This document shows, piece by piece, positions 20,068-30,378 of a stretch of DNA of 64,000 nt. The stretch is from Providencia rustigianii DSM 4541. GTDB taxonomy: Bacteria > Pseudomonadota > Gammaproteobacteria > Enterobacterales > Enterobacteriaceae. How positions within the stretch are numbered: position 1 is the first letter of the stretch; each line of letters opens with the position of its first letter. The notes beneath the pieces were generated by a model. That model did no database searches and had not been told where the DNA came from. It saw nothing but the letters and a program-made list of their open reading frames with translations. The position numbers and the translations under genes are program-made. The stretch lies in contig NZ_GG703819.1 of NCBI RefSeq assembly GCF_000156395.1, positions 291,218 through 355,217 on the forward strand. The letters run 5' to 3'.

Positions 20068-21384
20068 TTAAGCATTTTTCGCTTGAGCCATTAGGGCTTC
20101 AATTTCATCAGGATCTTTAACCACTAAGTCTGTCAGATTTTCATTGCCATTTTCAGTGATCAAAATATCATCCTCGATCCGTACCCCAATCCCTCGATAT
20201 TGAGGAGGTACATCAGCATCAGGTGCAATATATAATCCAGGCTCAACCGTTAATACCATGCCCGGCTCAAGGATGCGGTCTCTTTCAACACCATAAAAAC
20301 CGACATCATGGACATCTAAACCTAGCCAATGGCTTAAACCATGCATAAAAAATGGCTGATAAGCTTTGTTTTCGATCAACTGATCGACGTCGCCCTGCAA
20401 AATACCAAGTTCCACTAAACCTTCGGTTTTAATACGGATGATTTGACGTGTTACCTCATGGATGCTGATTCCCGGACGGTATAGTTCCAACGCCTTATTT
20501 AAGGCGGCCAGAACAATGTCATAAATTTCGCGCTGCTCTTGGCTAAACTTACCGTTGACAGGGAAAGTCCGCGTGATATCGCCAGCATAACCTTCTAATT
20601 CAGCTCCGGCATCAATTAGCACCAACTCTCCATCTCTCATCTCACACTCATTTTCGGTATAGTGTAAAATACAGGCGTTTTCCCCACTTCCCACAATGGT
20701 GTTATAAGATGGGAAGCGCGCACCATGACGAGTAAATTCATACTCAATTTCACCACAAAGCTGATATTCGTACATACCTGGATGGCAAGTTTTCATCGCT
20801 CGGATATGAGCCAAAGCAGATATTTCACCGGCTTTGCGCATCAATTTTACTTCTTCATCTGACTTAAATAGGCGCATTTCGTGCACTATTGGACGCCAAT
20901 CAATCAAAGTTTGTGGTGCTTTTAGATTACGGCGACTACCTCGTCGCAAAGTCTCTAATGCGGAAAAAACCAATTTATCAGCATAAGCAAACTCTCCTTG
21001 TGCATGGTAGACCACGTCTAAACCATTCAATAGCTGGTATAGCTGATCGCCAACCTCATCAAAAGGCAGCGCTTTATCAATACCCAGTTTTTCAGGAGCT
21101 GCTTCTTGCCCTAAACGTCGACCAAACCAAATTTCTGCGGTTAAATCACGGACACGGTTAAAAAGAACAGTATGGCTATGTTTTTCATCACTCTTAATCA
21201 ACACCAAAACTGCTTCTGGCTCACTAAATCCAGTCAAATACAGGAAGTCACTGTGCTGACGATAGGGATATTCACAATCTGCATTGCGCTGAGCTTCTGG
21301 TGCTGAAAAAATTATGGCTGCACTTGCGGGCGCCATTTTTGCCAATAATGCATTACGACGAGAAATAAATTCCTGCTTATTCAT
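20068..21384 (-). CDS. pepP: Xaa-Pro aminopeptidase P
   Basis: PepP removes N-terminal residues preceding proline. It is a pita-bread metallopeptidase with an N-terminal creatinase-like domain. The metal ligands are visible as Asp/Asp in LIDAGAELEGYAGDITRTF, His in HGLSHWLGLDVHDVG, and Glu in TVEPGLYI and RIEDDILI. Length is 438 residues. It starts the pepP-ubiH-ubiI unit; ygfB ends 169 bp upstream. Confidence 0.96.
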   Translation of the reverse strand: MNKQEFISRRNALLAKMAPASAAIIFSAPEAQRNADCEYPYRQHSDFLYLTGFSEPEAVLVLIKSDEKHSHTVLFNRVRDLTAEIWFGRRLGQEAAPEKLGIDKALPFDEVGDQLYQLLNGLDVVYHAQGEFAYADKLVFSALETLRRGSRRNLKAPQTLIDWRPIVHEMRLFKSDEEVKLMRKAGEISALAHIRAMKTCHPGMYEYQLCGEIEYEFTRHGARFPSYNTIVGSGENACILHYTENECEMRDGELVLIDAGAELEGYAGDITRTFPVNGKFSQEQREIYDIVLAALNKALELYRPGISIHEVTRQIIRIKTEGLVELGILQGDVDQLIENKAYQPFFMHGLSHWLGLDVHDVGFYGVERDRILEPGMVLTVEPGLYIAPDADVPPQYRGIGVRIEDDILITENGNENLTDLVVKDPDEIEALMAQAKNA

Positions 21385-21553
21385 ACCGTTATTGCCTTAT
21401 TATCTGAGTGATTAGATTGGTTGCCTACTTGATGTTAAACAAAATAATCAAATAGCAATCGCGTCAAATTGGATGAATCAAAGCCTTGACCATATTGCTC
21501 TCTATTAAATAAGAGAACGCTACGGTCAAAAACAATGATGCGATATTTATGGA

Positions 21554-22132
21554 TTAGTGGAGAATAGGTTTCTTGTTCTCAACTACTGTTGGCACTTTAT
21601 TTGGCTCGACCAGAGCAATGTAACAGAGCTGAACTGCAACTCTAACGTATTCAACAACCTCTTCTAATGCTTGCTCTAGCTCTTCTTGGTCTTCTTCTTC
21701 ATCATAACCCAGCATGCCAATATTGCGTAAATCAGTGATAACCTCCGCAATTTCTTTTTGCTCCATGAGTTTTGAGTGAGACACTCCAATACCTAACAGA
21801 AAGTGATTAACCCAACCTGCAAGAGCGTCTGCATGATCAAACACGGAAGCGTCTTCATGAGGGAATAGCATATTAAAAGCAAATTCACTGTCATCAAGTG
21901 CTTCAAATGTAGAATCAAACAGCTCTCGTAATGGCTGAGCTACAGTTTGAGGAAACGCTAAACCATCATTAGCCAGGTCATGAACTAGCGTTTGCCAGCC
22001 ATTTTCACGGCTTCCACCACAAATTAATCCCGTAATTAGACCGTGGATTTCTGCGGCAGTGAGTGCGATTGAGTGCTGTTGGAGTAGTTTGTCCAACGAG
22101 TCATAATTTGGTAAAGATTTTTGTATAGACAT
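21554..22132 (-). CDS. ygfB: YgfB/YecA (UPF0149) family protein
   Basis: An acidic, helical 192-residue protein, identified as YgfB by its [12 protein letters not shown] signature and by its place between pepP and zapA. Its biochemical role in Enterobacterales is unclear. It carries no metal-binding tail of the YecA type. It diverges from zapA across a 221-bp gap. Confidence 0.92.
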   Translation of the reverse strand: MSIQKSLPNYDSLDKLLQQHSIALTAAEIHGLITGLICGGSRENGWQTLVHDLANDGLAFPQTVAQPLRELFDSTFEALDDSEFAFNMLFPHEDASVFDHADALAGWVNHFLLGIGVSHSKLMEQKEIAEVITDLRNIGMLGYDEEEDQEELEQALEEVVEYVRVAVQLCYIALVEPNKVPTVVENKKPILH

Positions 22133-22353
22133 CTGAATTCGTCATGTTAGCTTGTGATTCGTGATATGCTACCACCAAGGATAGCCGCTAGACCAGCCTG
22201 CTTTTTTTGTCTGAGTTATTATTAGTTTATTTTTATTCTACACTAATAATATAACGCCACTGCCTATCTCAGTATAAGCTATGCGCAAATTAACAACATT
22301 TACGCCAAATTGCCCGTATTTTATTGGCGAAATTGATTTAGTATGGAGGAATC

Positions 22354-22683
22354 ATGTCAGCACAACCCGTTGATATTCAGATTTTTGGGCGCTCTATGCG
22401 AGTAAATTGCCCAATTGAGCAAAAAGAAGCACTGCTAGAGTCAGCTAAAGAGTTAGAAAATCGTTTACAAAATCTGAAAGATAGAAGCGGTGTAACGAAT
22501 ACTGAGCAGCTGATTTTTATTGTGGCATTGAATGTCTGTCACGAATTAGCACAAGAAAAGACAAAAACTCGCGATTATGCTTATAATATGGAAGAGAAGA
22601 TAAAAGTCTTGCAACAGACAATTGAGCAAGCGTTGCATGATCAGGTGAAGATCACTGAGAGGCGAGTATTGCCCCTAGAGTAA
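22354..22683 (+). CDS. zapA: Cell division protein ZapA
   Basis: ZapA bundles FtsZ protofilaments at midcell. The 109-residue protein starts with the globular [19 protein letters not shown] head and ends in a coiled coil (about 70-100). GGAGG lies just upstream of the ATG. It precedes ssrS and ygfA, the standard enterobacterial order. Confidence 0.95.
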   Translation: MSAQPVDIQIFGRSMRVNCPIEQKEALLESAKELENRLQNLKDRSGVTNTEQLIFIVALNVCHELAQEKTKTRDYAYNMEEKIKVLQQTIEQALHDQVKITERRVLPLE

Positions 22684-22732
22684 ATACGCTTATTAATCAA
22701 TCACTAGTGAAAAAAGAAAACAAAAAATTAGG

Positions 22733-22760
22733 TTGCATTTCTAATCTAATTTTGTAGAAT
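22733..22760 (+). promoter_or_regulatory. Probable sigma-70 promoter for ssrS
   Basis: TTGCAT, a 16-bp spacer and TAGAAT lie about 35 bp upstream of the mature 6S RNA 5' end. This would give a short 5'-extended precursor needing RNase trimming. Assigned by eye. Confidence 0.5.
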
Positions 22761-22793
22761 GAAATCACTGGGTAACGCAAGTACTCAAAACAA

Positions 22794-22977
22794 ATTTCTC
22801 TGAGATGCTAGTCAGTGGGTCAGTCCCCTGAGCCGATATTTCATACCAAACAGAATGTGGTTATTGCGCTGGTGAGCATGCCTGATTCGTCAGGAAGCCT
22901 AAAGGTTGCGAAATCGCGTTCACCTTGAACCAAGGGTTCAAGGGTTACAGCCTACAACGGCATCTTGGAGACCTCCC
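22794..22977 (+). ncRNA. ssrS: 6S RNA
   Basis: 6S RNA mimics an open promoter and sequesters sigma-70 RNA polymerase in stationary phase. The 184-nt segment keeps the E. coli landmarks: ATTTCTCTGAGATG at the 5' end, CAGTCCCCTGAGCCGATA, then CACCTTGAACCAAGGGTTCA and GGGTTACAGCC, closing with GGAGACCTCCC. The two ends pair to form the terminal stem. A T-rich tract follows at 22977-22990. It lies between zapA and ygfA, with which it is normally co-transcribed. Confidence 0.97.
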
Positions 22978-23095
22978 TTTTTTATTCTTTGTATTTCTCT
23001 GTGTTATCGAATAAAACACCTGCCAACCTATTCATTATCGTCAGTTACGATATACTGATTTTCAGACTTTTTGCCTTTCATCAAAGGGACTGATT

Positions 23096-23692
23096 ATGAC
23101 TGATACTCTCCAATCTCAGCGCCAACAAATTCGTAAATCAATTCGTGAAGCTAGGCGTAAACTTAGCGCCGAAATACAAAGTGATGCAGCACAGAAAATT
23201 ATCCAACATATCTTGAACCATCCTAAAATTTCTCAAGCCAACACTATCGCTCTGTTCCTTTCATTTGATGGGGAAATTGATACTCGCCCATTAATTCACA
23301 CGCTATGGCAAAATGGAAAACAAGTTTATCTTCCTGTCATTCACCCTTTCAGTCCTCACCATTTATTGTTTTTACGCTACACCCCAGAAACAGTGTTAGT
23401 TAAAAATAAGTTCAATATTGAAGAGCCACCGCTAAATGTGCTGGATGTTCTCCCCATTGAAAAATTAGATATTATGATGGTGCCGCTAGTGGCTTTTGAT
23501 ACCCAAGGTCAGCGTTTAGGAATGGGGGGCGGGTTTTATGATAGGACGCTAGCCAACTGGCAGAAAACGGGATTTTTCCCTATAGGACTCGCTCACGATT
23601 GCCAGCAAGTTGATAATCTACCAACCGCTCATTGGGATATTCCATTACCGGAAATTATTACCCCAAAAAAAATATGGCACTGGTCGATTTAA
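23096..23692 (+). CDS. ygfA: 5-formyltetrahydrofolate cyclo-ligase
   Basis: The enzyme converts 5-formyl-THF to 5,10-methenyl-THF using ATP. N-terminal RKSIREARRKLS and the C-terminal ATP/folate motif GMGGGFYDRTLANW are diagnostic. Length is 198 residues. It lies 118 bp after 6S RNA, as in E. coli, where the dicistron links folate salvage to the regulatory RNA. Confidence 0.95.
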   Translation: MTDTLQSQRQQIRKSIREARRKLSAEIQSDAAQKIIQHILNHPKISQANTIALFLSFDGEIDTRPLIHTLWQNGKQVYLPVIHPFSPHHLLFLRYTPETVLVKNKFNIEEPPLNVLDVLPIEKLDIMMVPLVAFDTQGQRLGMGGGFYDRTLANWQKTGFFPIGLAHDCQQVDNLPTAHWDIPLPEIITPKKIWHWSI

Positions 23693-23719
23693 GGCTAAAC
23701 CTTAACATGACCAGCACCA
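23676..23719. terminator. Possible hairpin between convergent ygfA and serA
   Basis: GGCACTGGTC and GACCAGCACC form an imperfect outer stem around TAAGG/CCTTA. It overlaps the ygfA stop. It lacks a clear U-tract on either strand, so the terminator call is tentative. Confidence 0.4.
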
Positions 23720-23744
23720 TATAGACTGAATTAATTAAATTAGA

Positions 23745-24995
23745 TTAAAACAGTAAACGCGCACGAATTGTGCCTGGTAGAGATTTTAATTTCAGCAAGA
23801 CTTCATCCGCTTGCCCTGGAGATTGAGTCATAACATCAATCACAACATAACCGACATTACCTGACGTACGCAGATATTGTCCAACGACGTTAATATTGTT
23901 ATCAGTAAACACTTGGTTGATGCTATTCATCATTCCTGGACGGTTTTCATGAATATGCAGTAAACGGTTATTATCATCCGTATGTACTGGCAGAGAAACC
24001 TCTGGGAAGTTAACCGCAGATAATGTTGAGCCGTTATCTGAATACTTCGCTAGTTTGCTTGCAACTTCTAAACCAATATTCTCTTGCGCTTCTTCAGTTG
24101 AGCCACCAATATGCGGCGTCAGAATGACGTTATCGAATTTAATCAGTTCAGAAATAAATGGGTCATTTGGATCATTATTAGCCGCAGGCTCCGTTGGGAA
24201 TACATCTACAGCCGCACCAGAAAGTTTCTTACTTTCTAATGCTGCACTCAATGCAGAAATATCTACAACCGTACCACGAGAAGCATTAATGAATATTGCC
24301 CCTTGCTTGATTTGATCAAATTGCTCTTTAGCGATCATGTTCTTGGTACTGAACGTTTCAGGTACATGCAAACTAACCACATCACTCATTTTCAGCAATT
24401 CAGGTAAAGAACGAACCTGAGTCGCATTACCTAGTGGTAATTTGTTTTCAATATCATAGAAGTAAACATCCATCCCGATACCTTCAGCTAAAATACCTAA
24501 CTGAGTACCGATATGCCCGTAACCAACTATTCCTAAACGTTTACCACGAGCTTCAAAACAACCTTTGGCTTGTTTTTCCCAGATACCACGGTGAGCCTGC
24601 ATATTCGCTTCAGGAATTCTGCGTAACAACAGTAATAATTGACCGAGCACCATTTCCGCCACGGAACGGGTATTGGAGAATGGCGCATTAAAAACAGGAA
24701 TACCGCGTTTTGCCGCAGCCTCTAGGTCAACTTGGTTGGTTCCGATACAGAAGCAACCCACTGCAACCAGTTTTTCAGCGCAAGCAAAAATCTCTTCCGT
24801 CAAATGAGTACGAGAACGGATACCAACAAAACGAGCGTCTTTAATTGCTTCTTTTAATTCTTCGTCTGATAACGCGCTTTTGTGATATTCGATATTGGTG
24901 TAACCCGCCGCTTTTAGGTTATCCACAGCACTTTGGTGAACACCTTCAAGCAGTAAAAATTTTATTTTGTCTTTCTGCAAAGATACCTTGACCAT
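23745..24995 (-). CDS. serA: D-3-phosphoglycerate dehydrogenase
   Basis: SerA oxidises 3-phosphoglycerate, the first step of serine synthesis, and is feedback-inhibited by serine through its ACT domain. The Rossmann NAD site is LGIVGYGHIGTQLG. The catalytic His lies in LTPHIGGSTEEAQENIG. The C-terminal ACT domain starts near residue 345 (LLHIHENRPGMMNSINQV). Length is 416 residues, slightly more than E. coli's 410. Confidence 0.97.
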   Translation of the reverse strand: MVKVSLQKDKIKFLLLEGVHQSAVDNLKAAGYTNIEYHKSALSDEELKEAIKDARFVGIRSRTHLTEEIFACAEKLVAVGCFCIGTNQVDLEAAAKRGIPVFNAPFSNTRSVAEMVLGQLLLLLRRIPEANMQAHRGIWEKQAKGCFEARGKRLGIVGYGHIGTQLGILAEGIGMDVYFYDIENKLPLGNATQVRSLPELLKMSDVVSLHVPETFSTKNMIAKEQFDQIKQGAIFINASRGTVVDISALSAALESKKLSGAAVDVFPTEPAANNDPNDPFISELIKFDNVILTPHIGGSTEEAQENIGLEVASKLAKYSDNGSTLSAVNFPEVSLPVHTDDNNRLLHIHENRPGMMNSINQVFTDNNINVVGQYLRTSGNVGYVVIDVMTQSPGQADEVLLKLKSLPGTIRARLLF

Positions 24996-25380
24996 TTACC
25001 TTACCCTATCGCACTTAAATTTATGACAGATTAATTTCAGTATTAACTCAAAATAATTCAAGATGCACGTAAATGATTAAGTAGAGGCACCTTACGGGAC
25101 TCCTCACATGCAGCTTGAAATAAAGTGAGAATACCAACATAGCAAAATCCAGCACAGTAGCAATACAATCGATTGCTTTAGTCATGCTAAAAAGTGTAAA
25201 GAAAAAGAAGTTATGTGGTGGAAAATCTGACGCGGTAACACAAAATAAGGATTTTGCCCATGCAATGGACATTTGTGTGAGATATATCACCAAAATAATA
25301 ACAAATAAAAAAAAATAAAATAATTTAAAAATCGTGAATATTTATAAATATCGCTAGTAACATCCACATCTATATAAAAA
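24996..25380. other. serA-rpiA intergenic region
   Basis: Non-coding spacer that should hold the serA promoter. It contains a short inverted-repeat element (25057-25119) and an A-rich tract (25290-25330). A minus-strand reading frame at 25048-25293 has no ribosome site and was rejected. Confidence 0.5.
25057..25119. repeat. Short palindromic, MITE-like element
   Basis: TTCAAGATGCA (25057-25067) and TGCAGCTTGAA (25109-25119) are inverted repeats with one mismatch, bounding 63 bp. From memory, the TTCAAG(N)TGCA ends recall the small intergenic palindromic repeats common in Yersinia, Serratia and Photorhabdus; copy number was not checked. Confidence 0.45.
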
Positions 25381-25413
25381 ATAAGCCAGCCGCTCTATCG
25401 CTGACTGGCTTAT
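25381..25413 (-). terminator. rpiA terminator
   Basis: ATAAGCCAG (25381-25389) pairs with CTGGCTTAT (25405-25413). On the minus strand a run of T follows the stem. It starts about 19 bp past the rpiA stop. Confidence 0.88.
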
Positions 25414-25431
25414 CCTTAAGTGAGATGAAAA

Positions 25432-26091
25432 TTATAACTTAATGGTTTTTACGCCTTCGGCCGTGCCCATTAAGACAACATCCGCTCCACGATTTGCAAA
25501 CAGACCAACCGTCACCACTCCAGCAATGCCATTAATTTTGTTTTCTAACGCAACAGGGTCTAGAATTTTTAAATTATGAACATCTAAAATCACATTACCA
25601 TTATCAGTAATTACATTCTCACGGTAAACAGGTTGACCGCCCAGTTTAACCAATTCACGAGCAACATAACTACGCGCCATAGGAATGACTTCAACGGGTA
25701 AAGGAAATTTACCTAAAACATCCACTAGCTTAGATTGGTCAACAATACAGACAAACGTTTTTGCAATTGCAGAAACAATTTTTTCGCGTGTTAATGCTGC
25801 ACCACCGCCTTTGATCATATTCATGTTGTTATCAACTTCATCTGCACCATCAACATAAACGTCTAAAGAATCAACGTTATTGCAATCAAAAACAGGAATA
25901 CCCAAAGATTTGAGTTTTTGAGTTGAAGCTTCTGAGCTAGAAACAGCTCCTTCTATTTGCCCTTTCATTGTGGCTAGTGCATCAATAAAGTGGGAGGCTG
26001 TTGAGCCCGTGCCAACACCGACAATGGTGCCAGGTTTAACATATTCGAGTGCTGCCCAACCAACTGCTTTCTTTAATTCATCCTGAGTCAT
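25432..26091 (-). CDS. rpiA: Ribose-5-phosphate isomerase A
   Basis: RpiA interconverts ribose-5-phosphate and ribulose-5-phosphate in the pentose phosphate pathway. The phosphate loop is [15 protein letters not shown], and the catalytic segment is [20 protein letters not shown] with LTREKIV. Length is 219 residues, exactly the E. coli length. AAGG lies upstream of the ATG. It diverges from argP. Confidence 0.97.
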   Translation of the reverse strand: MTQDELKKAVGWAALEYVKPGTIVGVGTGSTASHFIDALATMKGQIEGAVSSSEASTQKLKSLGIPVFDCNNVDSLDVYVDGADEVDNNMNMIKGGGAALTREKIVSAIAKTFVCIVDQSKLVDVLGKFPLPVEVIPMARSYVARELVKLGGQPVYRENVITDNGNVILDVHNLKILDPVALENKINGIAGVVTVGLFANRGADVVLMGTAEGVKTIKL

Positions 26092-26293
26092 GCTAATGCC
26101 TTATGCTGATATATTGAGTCGTCATTAAATGGGGATGGTGAATAGTATATACCGGACATCTGGCAAGTTGCAGTATTGTTATCGGGGTTTGTGCTCTACT
26201 TCTTATGAAAAAGTAACCTATAGGAATATTTGCAGTGTTATCCGCAAAAATATGGCATAGTGACCGACAGAATAACAAGAAGGAGAGTTTTTG

Positions 26294-27208
26294 ATGAAGC
26301 GCCCTGATTATCGCGCCTTGCAAGCACTGGATGCCGTCATTCGTGAACGCGGGTTTGAACGAGCAGCACAAAAATTATGTATTACCCAATCTGCAGTTTC
26401 TCAAAGAATCAAGCAATTAGAGAATCTTTTTGGGCAACCATTACTTGTGCGCACTGTTCCTCCACACCCAACCGAACAGGGGCAAAAACTGCTCGCCTTG
26501 CTTCATCAAGTTGAATTACTCGAAGAACAATGGCTTGGTGATGAAAATGGTGGCTCGACACCACTGCTTCTTTCCTTAGCGGTCAACGCCGATAGTTTAG
26601 CGACATGGTTTTTACCTGCATTGAATCCTGTATTAGGGAGCACCCCTATTCGCTTGAATATCCAAGTGGAAGATGAAACTCGAACCCAAGAACGCTTAAG
26701 ACGCGGAGAAGTGGTTGGCGCTATCAGTATTCAACCCCAAGCTTTACCCGGCTGCCTTGTTGATAAGCTGGGGGCGTTAGATTATATTTTCGTCGCCTCC
26801 CCTGACTTCGCTGCTAAATATTTTCCTGATGGCGTTACTCGCTCATCATTACTCAAAGCTCCAGCAGTTGCATTTGACCATTTAGATGATATGCACCAAG
26901 CGTTTCTCCAACAAAATTTTGGGCTATCACCGGGAAGTGTCCCTTGCCATATCGTTAACTCATCAGAAGCTTTTGTTCAATTGGCAAAGCAAGGCTCAAC
27001 GTGCTGTATGATCCCGCACCTGCAAATTGCAAATGAATTAGAACACGGTGAATTAGTAGATTTAACGCCAGGGCTATGCCAGCGACGTATGCTATACTGG
27101 CATCGTTTTGCACCAGAAAGTCGGACAATGAAAAAAGTCACTGACGCCCTACTCAAAACTGGGCGCCAGATGTTAAAGCAAGATAATGAAATTCTCGCGG
27201 AAGATTAA
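26294..27208 (+). CDS. argP: LysR-type regulator ArgP (IciA)
   Basis: ArgP senses arginine and lysine; it activates argO and other genes, and also binds oriC 13-mers in vitro. The N-terminal winged helix-turn-helix is clear ([20 protein letters not shown]), followed by the LysR effector domain. I chose ATG 26294 (304 residues) over a TTG three bases upstream, because AGGAG lies at 26281-26285 and the MKRPDYR start matches E. coli. Its target argO lies beyond yggE on the opposite strand. The stop overlaps that of yggE. Confidence 0.96.
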   Translation: MKRPDYRALQALDAVIRERGFERAAQKLCITQSAVSQRIKQLENLFGQPLLVRTVPPHPTEQGQKLLALLHQVELLEEQWLGDENGGSTPLLLSLAVNADSLATWFLPALNPVLGSTPIRLNIQVEDETRTQERLRRGEVVGAISIQPQALPGCLVDKLGALDYIFVASPDFAAKYFPDGVTRSSLLKAPAVAFDHLDDMHQAFLQQNFGLSPGSVPCHIVNSSEAFVQLAKQGSTCCMIPHLQIANELEHGELVDLTPGLCQRRMLYWHRFAPESRTMKKVTDALLKTGRQMLKQDNEILAED

Positions 27209-27933
27209 CGCTTAATTTCAAATACCACGTCAACTTGATCGTTAAAATCAATGCTTTGTTGCTCATAGGTCTCATCAACATTGAGATCTTGAGCAGCCGC
27301 TTTCATACTTCCTGCAGAACTTCTTAAAGCCATAGGATAAGGTACCGCTGATGGCGCATTATAATTGATACTATAAATTGGGCCTAATTGAGTATTAAAG
27401 CCTTTAGCTAACGCTTCAGCTTGCTGCTTAGCATTATTCATCGCTTGGCTTCGAACTTCATCACGATATTTTTGTGGATTATTAACCCCAAACTGCACAG
27501 AATTAATCTCATTTAATCCCGCAGATAATGCTCCATCCAATAATGTATTAAGTTGCTCCAGCTTAGTAACCTTGACCTCAACAGAACGCACTGCAGTATA
27601 ACCAGTCAATGTTGGTTTTGACATTTTACCGTAATCATAACGAGGTTGAATACGCACATTTGCTGCATTAATATCCTGCTTTTCAATACCATTTTTCTTT
27701 AAAAATTCATAGTATTGTGCGACTCGTTTGTCTGCTTCAGCCTTAGCTGCCGCCGCATCTTTATTTGTGACTTCAACATTAATATTTAATGTCGCCATAT
27801 CTGGAGCCACTTTAATTGCTGCATTGCCGGATGTCGAGATATGTGGTCCTTCAGGTACCGCATTCGCCAGAGACAAGGTAGGAACCGCAAGACCCGCTAA
27901 TAGGGCAGCAACAACGATAGATTTTAATTTCAC
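27205..27933 (-). CDS. yggE: Periplasmic SIMPL-domain protein YggE
   Basis: YggE is a SIMPL/BP26-family periplasmic protein linked in E. coli to oxidative-stress tolerance; its biochemistry is unknown. Residues 1-24 form a Sec signal peptide ending LSLANA. I chose the GTG at 27933 (242 residues) because GGAGG directly precedes it; the longer frame would start at a TTG lying before that ribosome site. It converges with argP, the two stop codons interlocking in one TTAA. Confidence 0.9.
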   Translation of the reverse strand: MKLKSIVVAALLAGLAVPTLSLANAVPEGPHISTSGNAAIKVAPDMATLNINVEVTNKDAAAAKAEADKRVAQYYEFLKKNGIEKQDINAANVRIQPRYDYGKMSKPTLTGYTAVRSVEVKVTKLEQLNTLLDGALSAGLNEINSVQFGVNNPQKYRDEVRSQAMNNAKQQAEALAKGFNTQLGPIYSINYNAPSAVPYPMALRSSAGSMKAAAQDLNVDETYEQQSIDFNDQVDVVFEIKR

Positions 27934-28048
27934 AGAACCTCCCAATGGTATTTTTCTCTACAATATAAAGAAAGTTCATCATAAACTTCCTTTGAATAGG
28001 TTTTACATTATCACACTCAACTTAAACTTCGACTCAGAATAGTGCTAA

Positions 28049-28666
28049 TTAATATCCCAACCCATGTTTTGCTAATTGGAATGCAATAAACCACATTACG
28101 CATCCAACGAAGAGATTAATAATCCGCTGGGAACGAGGCTTATTCAGTATAGGAGAAAACCAAGCTGCTAACATTGCCAATAGGAAAAACCAAATAAATG
28201 ATGCCGTCAACGCTCCAGCTGTAAACCATGGACGTAATTGGCTTTCAAGCTGACCACCAACACTACCCAATACAACAAACGTATCTAAGTAGACATGGGG
28301 ATTTAGCCAGGTTACAGCAAATAACGTCGCAATCACTTTCCATCGAGTGATCACTCTACCCTCTAGCTGTAACACGGAATCATCGGGAGTTATTGCGGTA
28401 CGAAATGCGCCGTAACCGTACCAAACTAAAAATACAACTCCAGCCCAAGTAATCAATGTCATTAATAATTCAGACTGACTTAATAATGCACTTCCCCCAA
28501 AGACACCTGCGATGATTAAAATCGTGTCACTTAATGCGCATAATAATGCACTCATTAGATGAAATTGCTTACGGCTACCTTGCTGCAACACAAATGCATT
28601 TTGTGGACCTAATGGCAATATCATTGCAGCCCCTAACAGAGCCCCCTGAATATAAATCGTAAACAT
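28049..28666 (-). CDS. argO: Arginine exporter ArgO (LysE family)
   Basis: ArgO exports arginine (and canavanine) across the inner membrane. The LysE-family start [20 protein letters not shown] with [10 protein letters not shown] is diagnostic. About six hydrophobic segments span the 205 residues. ATG 28666 is preferred; the frame extends four codons to a TTG. ArgP, its activator in E. coli, is encoded nearby, so the regulatory neighbourhood is kept. Confidence 0.94.
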   Translation of the reverse strand: MFTIYIQGALLGAAMILPLGPQNAFVLQQGSRKQFHLMSALLCALSDTILIIAGVFGGSALLSQSELLMTLITWAGVVFLVWYGYGAFRTAITPDDSVLQLEGRVITRWKVIATLFAVTWLNPHVYLDTFVVLGSVGGQLESQLRPWFTAGALTASFIWFFLLAMLAAWFSPILNKPRSQRIINLFVGCVMWFIAFQLAKHGLGY

Positions 28667-28805
28667 GCAATTTTCCAAAATAATTATTCATTTAATTTTA
28701 AGGAATAATATCGATAAAAAATTATTAGCGAAAATGATTAAATCTAATAGACCATAAGCAATACTGATAAGAATGACTGTCTGAACGGGGATAAATACAG
28801 ATAAA

Positions 28806-28836
28806 AAAATGGCGCTATTTAAATTAGCGCCATTTT
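28806..28836 (-). terminator. mscS terminator
   Basis: AAAATGGCGCTA (28806-28817) pairs perfectly with TAGCGCCATTTT (28825-28836). On the minus strand the stem is followed by more T. It lies about 20 bp past the mscS stop, between mscS and argO. Confidence 0.92.
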
Positions 28837-28855
28837 CTATTTAAACCATGATAGT

Positions 28856-29728
28856 TTATTCAGCTGAAATACTTTTTACGGTCGTATTGGCTTGATGTAA
28901 ATGTACATCCATTTGAGGGAATGGAATACCAATATTATGCTTGTCTAACGCACGTTTAAAGTTTTCCATTAAATCCCAATAAACAGGCCAAGTATCACCG
29001 TTAACAGTCCAAAAACGAACAAGGTAGTTTAATGAAGATGGCGCCATTTCATTTAAACGAATGGTCACACCTAAATCGTGCATAATTCGTTTGTCTGCTG
29101 CAACAATGTCACCTAATATTTTTTTAACTGTATCAATATCAGAATCATAAGCTACACCAACAATGATATCTTGACGGCGATTCGGTTCACGAGTGACGTT
29201 GATGATACTGTCACCAATAATTTTACCGTTTGGGATAACGACAATACGGTCATCCGCCGTTTTTAGTGTTGTTGAGAAAATTTGTACACTTTGTACTGTA
29301 CCGTCAATCGCACCAATTTTAACAAACTCACCCGCTTTTAGCGGTCTAAAGACTACGAGTAAAACGCCAGCTGCAAAGTTACCTAATGAGTTTTGTAATG
29401 CTAAACCAACGGCTAAACCGGCAGCACCCATGACGGCAATGACAGACGCTGTTTGTACGCCAATTTTGCCCAGAACAGCAATCAAGGTGAAAGCAATAAT
29501 CGTGTAACGTGCAATAGCAGACAAGAATTCGCTAACTGTTGCGTCAATTCCTCTTAAGGTCATTACACGATTTAATCCGCGACTAACCCACTTCGCTATC
29601 ATCATACCTACAATCAGAATCACGACTGCAGAAACGATATTGACGATATACTGGATTAACAGATCTTGATTAGCAACAAACCAACTTGTGGCATCATTCA
29701 AGGCACCTGTAACATCATCAGTATTCAT
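28856..29728 (-). CDS. mscS: Small-conductance mechanosensitive channel MscS
   Basis: MscS opens under membrane tension to relieve hypo-osmotic shock. Three transmembrane helices occupy about residues 25-125. TM3, the pore helix, shows the Gly/Ala pattern [20 protein letters not shown], followed by the beta domain ([20 protein letters not shown]) and the cytoplasmic cage. Length is 290 residues, against 286 in E. coli. It lies beside argO as in E. coli, but its other neighbour is yacL rather than fbaA. Confidence 0.96.
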   Translation of the reverse strand: MNTDDVTGALNDATSWFVANQDLLIQYIVNIVSAVVILIVGMMIAKWVSRGLNRVMTLRGIDATVSEFLSAIARYTIIAFTLIAVLGKIGVQTASVIAVMGAAGLAVGLALQNSLGNFAAGVLLVVFRPLKAGEFVKIGAIDGTVQSVQIFSTTLKTADDRIVVIPNGKIIGDSIINVTREPNRRQDIIVGVAYDSDIDTVKKILGDIVAADKRIMHDLGVTIRLNEMAPSSLNYLVRFWTVNGDTWPVYWDLMENFKRALDKHNIGIPFPQMDVHLHQANTTVKSISAE

Positions 29729-29882
29729 ATACTTATCCTTTTTAATTTAAAATTTAGCCTAATCAGGCTCTTTCAATTAGATTCTTCATCCAAAGAACTC
29801 TTATTAACTCATTGAGCAATACATTCAAAATAATAGCTATAAAATGTAAAAATATAAAATAAATTGATACTGAAATGTAATT

Positions 29883-30248
29883 TCACCGATTTTCAATAAC
29901 AAATTCTCGATAGTCATCTAACATTCCGAAGAAGTCATCAACGCCACAAAATGCAATGCTTTCATTGTCATAGTAGCTCATACCCTCTTCAAGTCCCTCG
30001 GTTTCAAAAACCAGTTGGTTAGCACGGATCATCACTTCTTCGTCGTCTAAAATCAAAGTGTACTCGTGCCCAATAAATTCCCACTGATTTTCCGTGCCTT
30101 TTATCAATTCATAATTTTCTGCGATGGTATCCAATAAACTGAGGTCATTTTTAATTTCCTCATTTAACCAATAGCCAATAGCTTCATGATCCATTGAAAA
30201 TTTGGCTGTAATACTTCCTGTAATGTCTTTCAAAAATTGATAGTCCAT
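29883..30248 (-). CDS. yacL: YacL (UPF0231) family protein
   Basis: An acidic 121-residue cytoplasmic protein of unknown function. Its start, MDYQFLKDITG, and the segments GHEYTLILDDEEVMIRANQL and EEGMSYYDNES match the YacL family. ATG 30248 is chosen, with GAGG 8 nt upstream; a TTG two codons earlier extends the frame. It lies downstream of acnB, the usual enterobacterial place, but a strong terminator separates them. Confidence 0.93.
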   Translation of the reverse strand: MDYQFLKDITGSITAKFSMDHEAIGYWLNEEIKNDLSLLDTIAENYELIKGTENQWEFIGHEYTLILDDEEVMIRANQLVFETEGLEEGMSYYDNESIAFCGVDDFFGMLDDYREFVIENR

Positions 30249-30335
30249 ATGCAATACCTCACACTTTGCGTCTTTATTTCAGTATAACGCGAGATAAGGA
30301 ATATAGGAGAGTGGTTTTATTGCCTCAAAAAAGCA

Positions 30336-30359
30336 AAAGGCTCCACAAGGGGAGCCTTT
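30336..30359 (-). terminator. acnB terminator
   Basis: AAAGGCTCC (30336-30344) pairs with GGAGCCTTT (30351-30359). On the minus strand TTGCTTTTTTG follows. It lies 20 bp past the acnB stop. Confidence 0.92.
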
Positions 30360-30378
30360 GAGTAGTTTTACTGACTAA

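Noticed and set aside
25048-25293. 81-codon minus-strand frame between serA and rpiA
   Set aside because: No ribosome site, odd composition, and it overlaps the palindromic element; more likely non-coding.
26093-26371. 92-codon minus-strand frame upstream of rpiA
   Set aside because: It overlaps the argP start on the other strand and the divergent promoter region.
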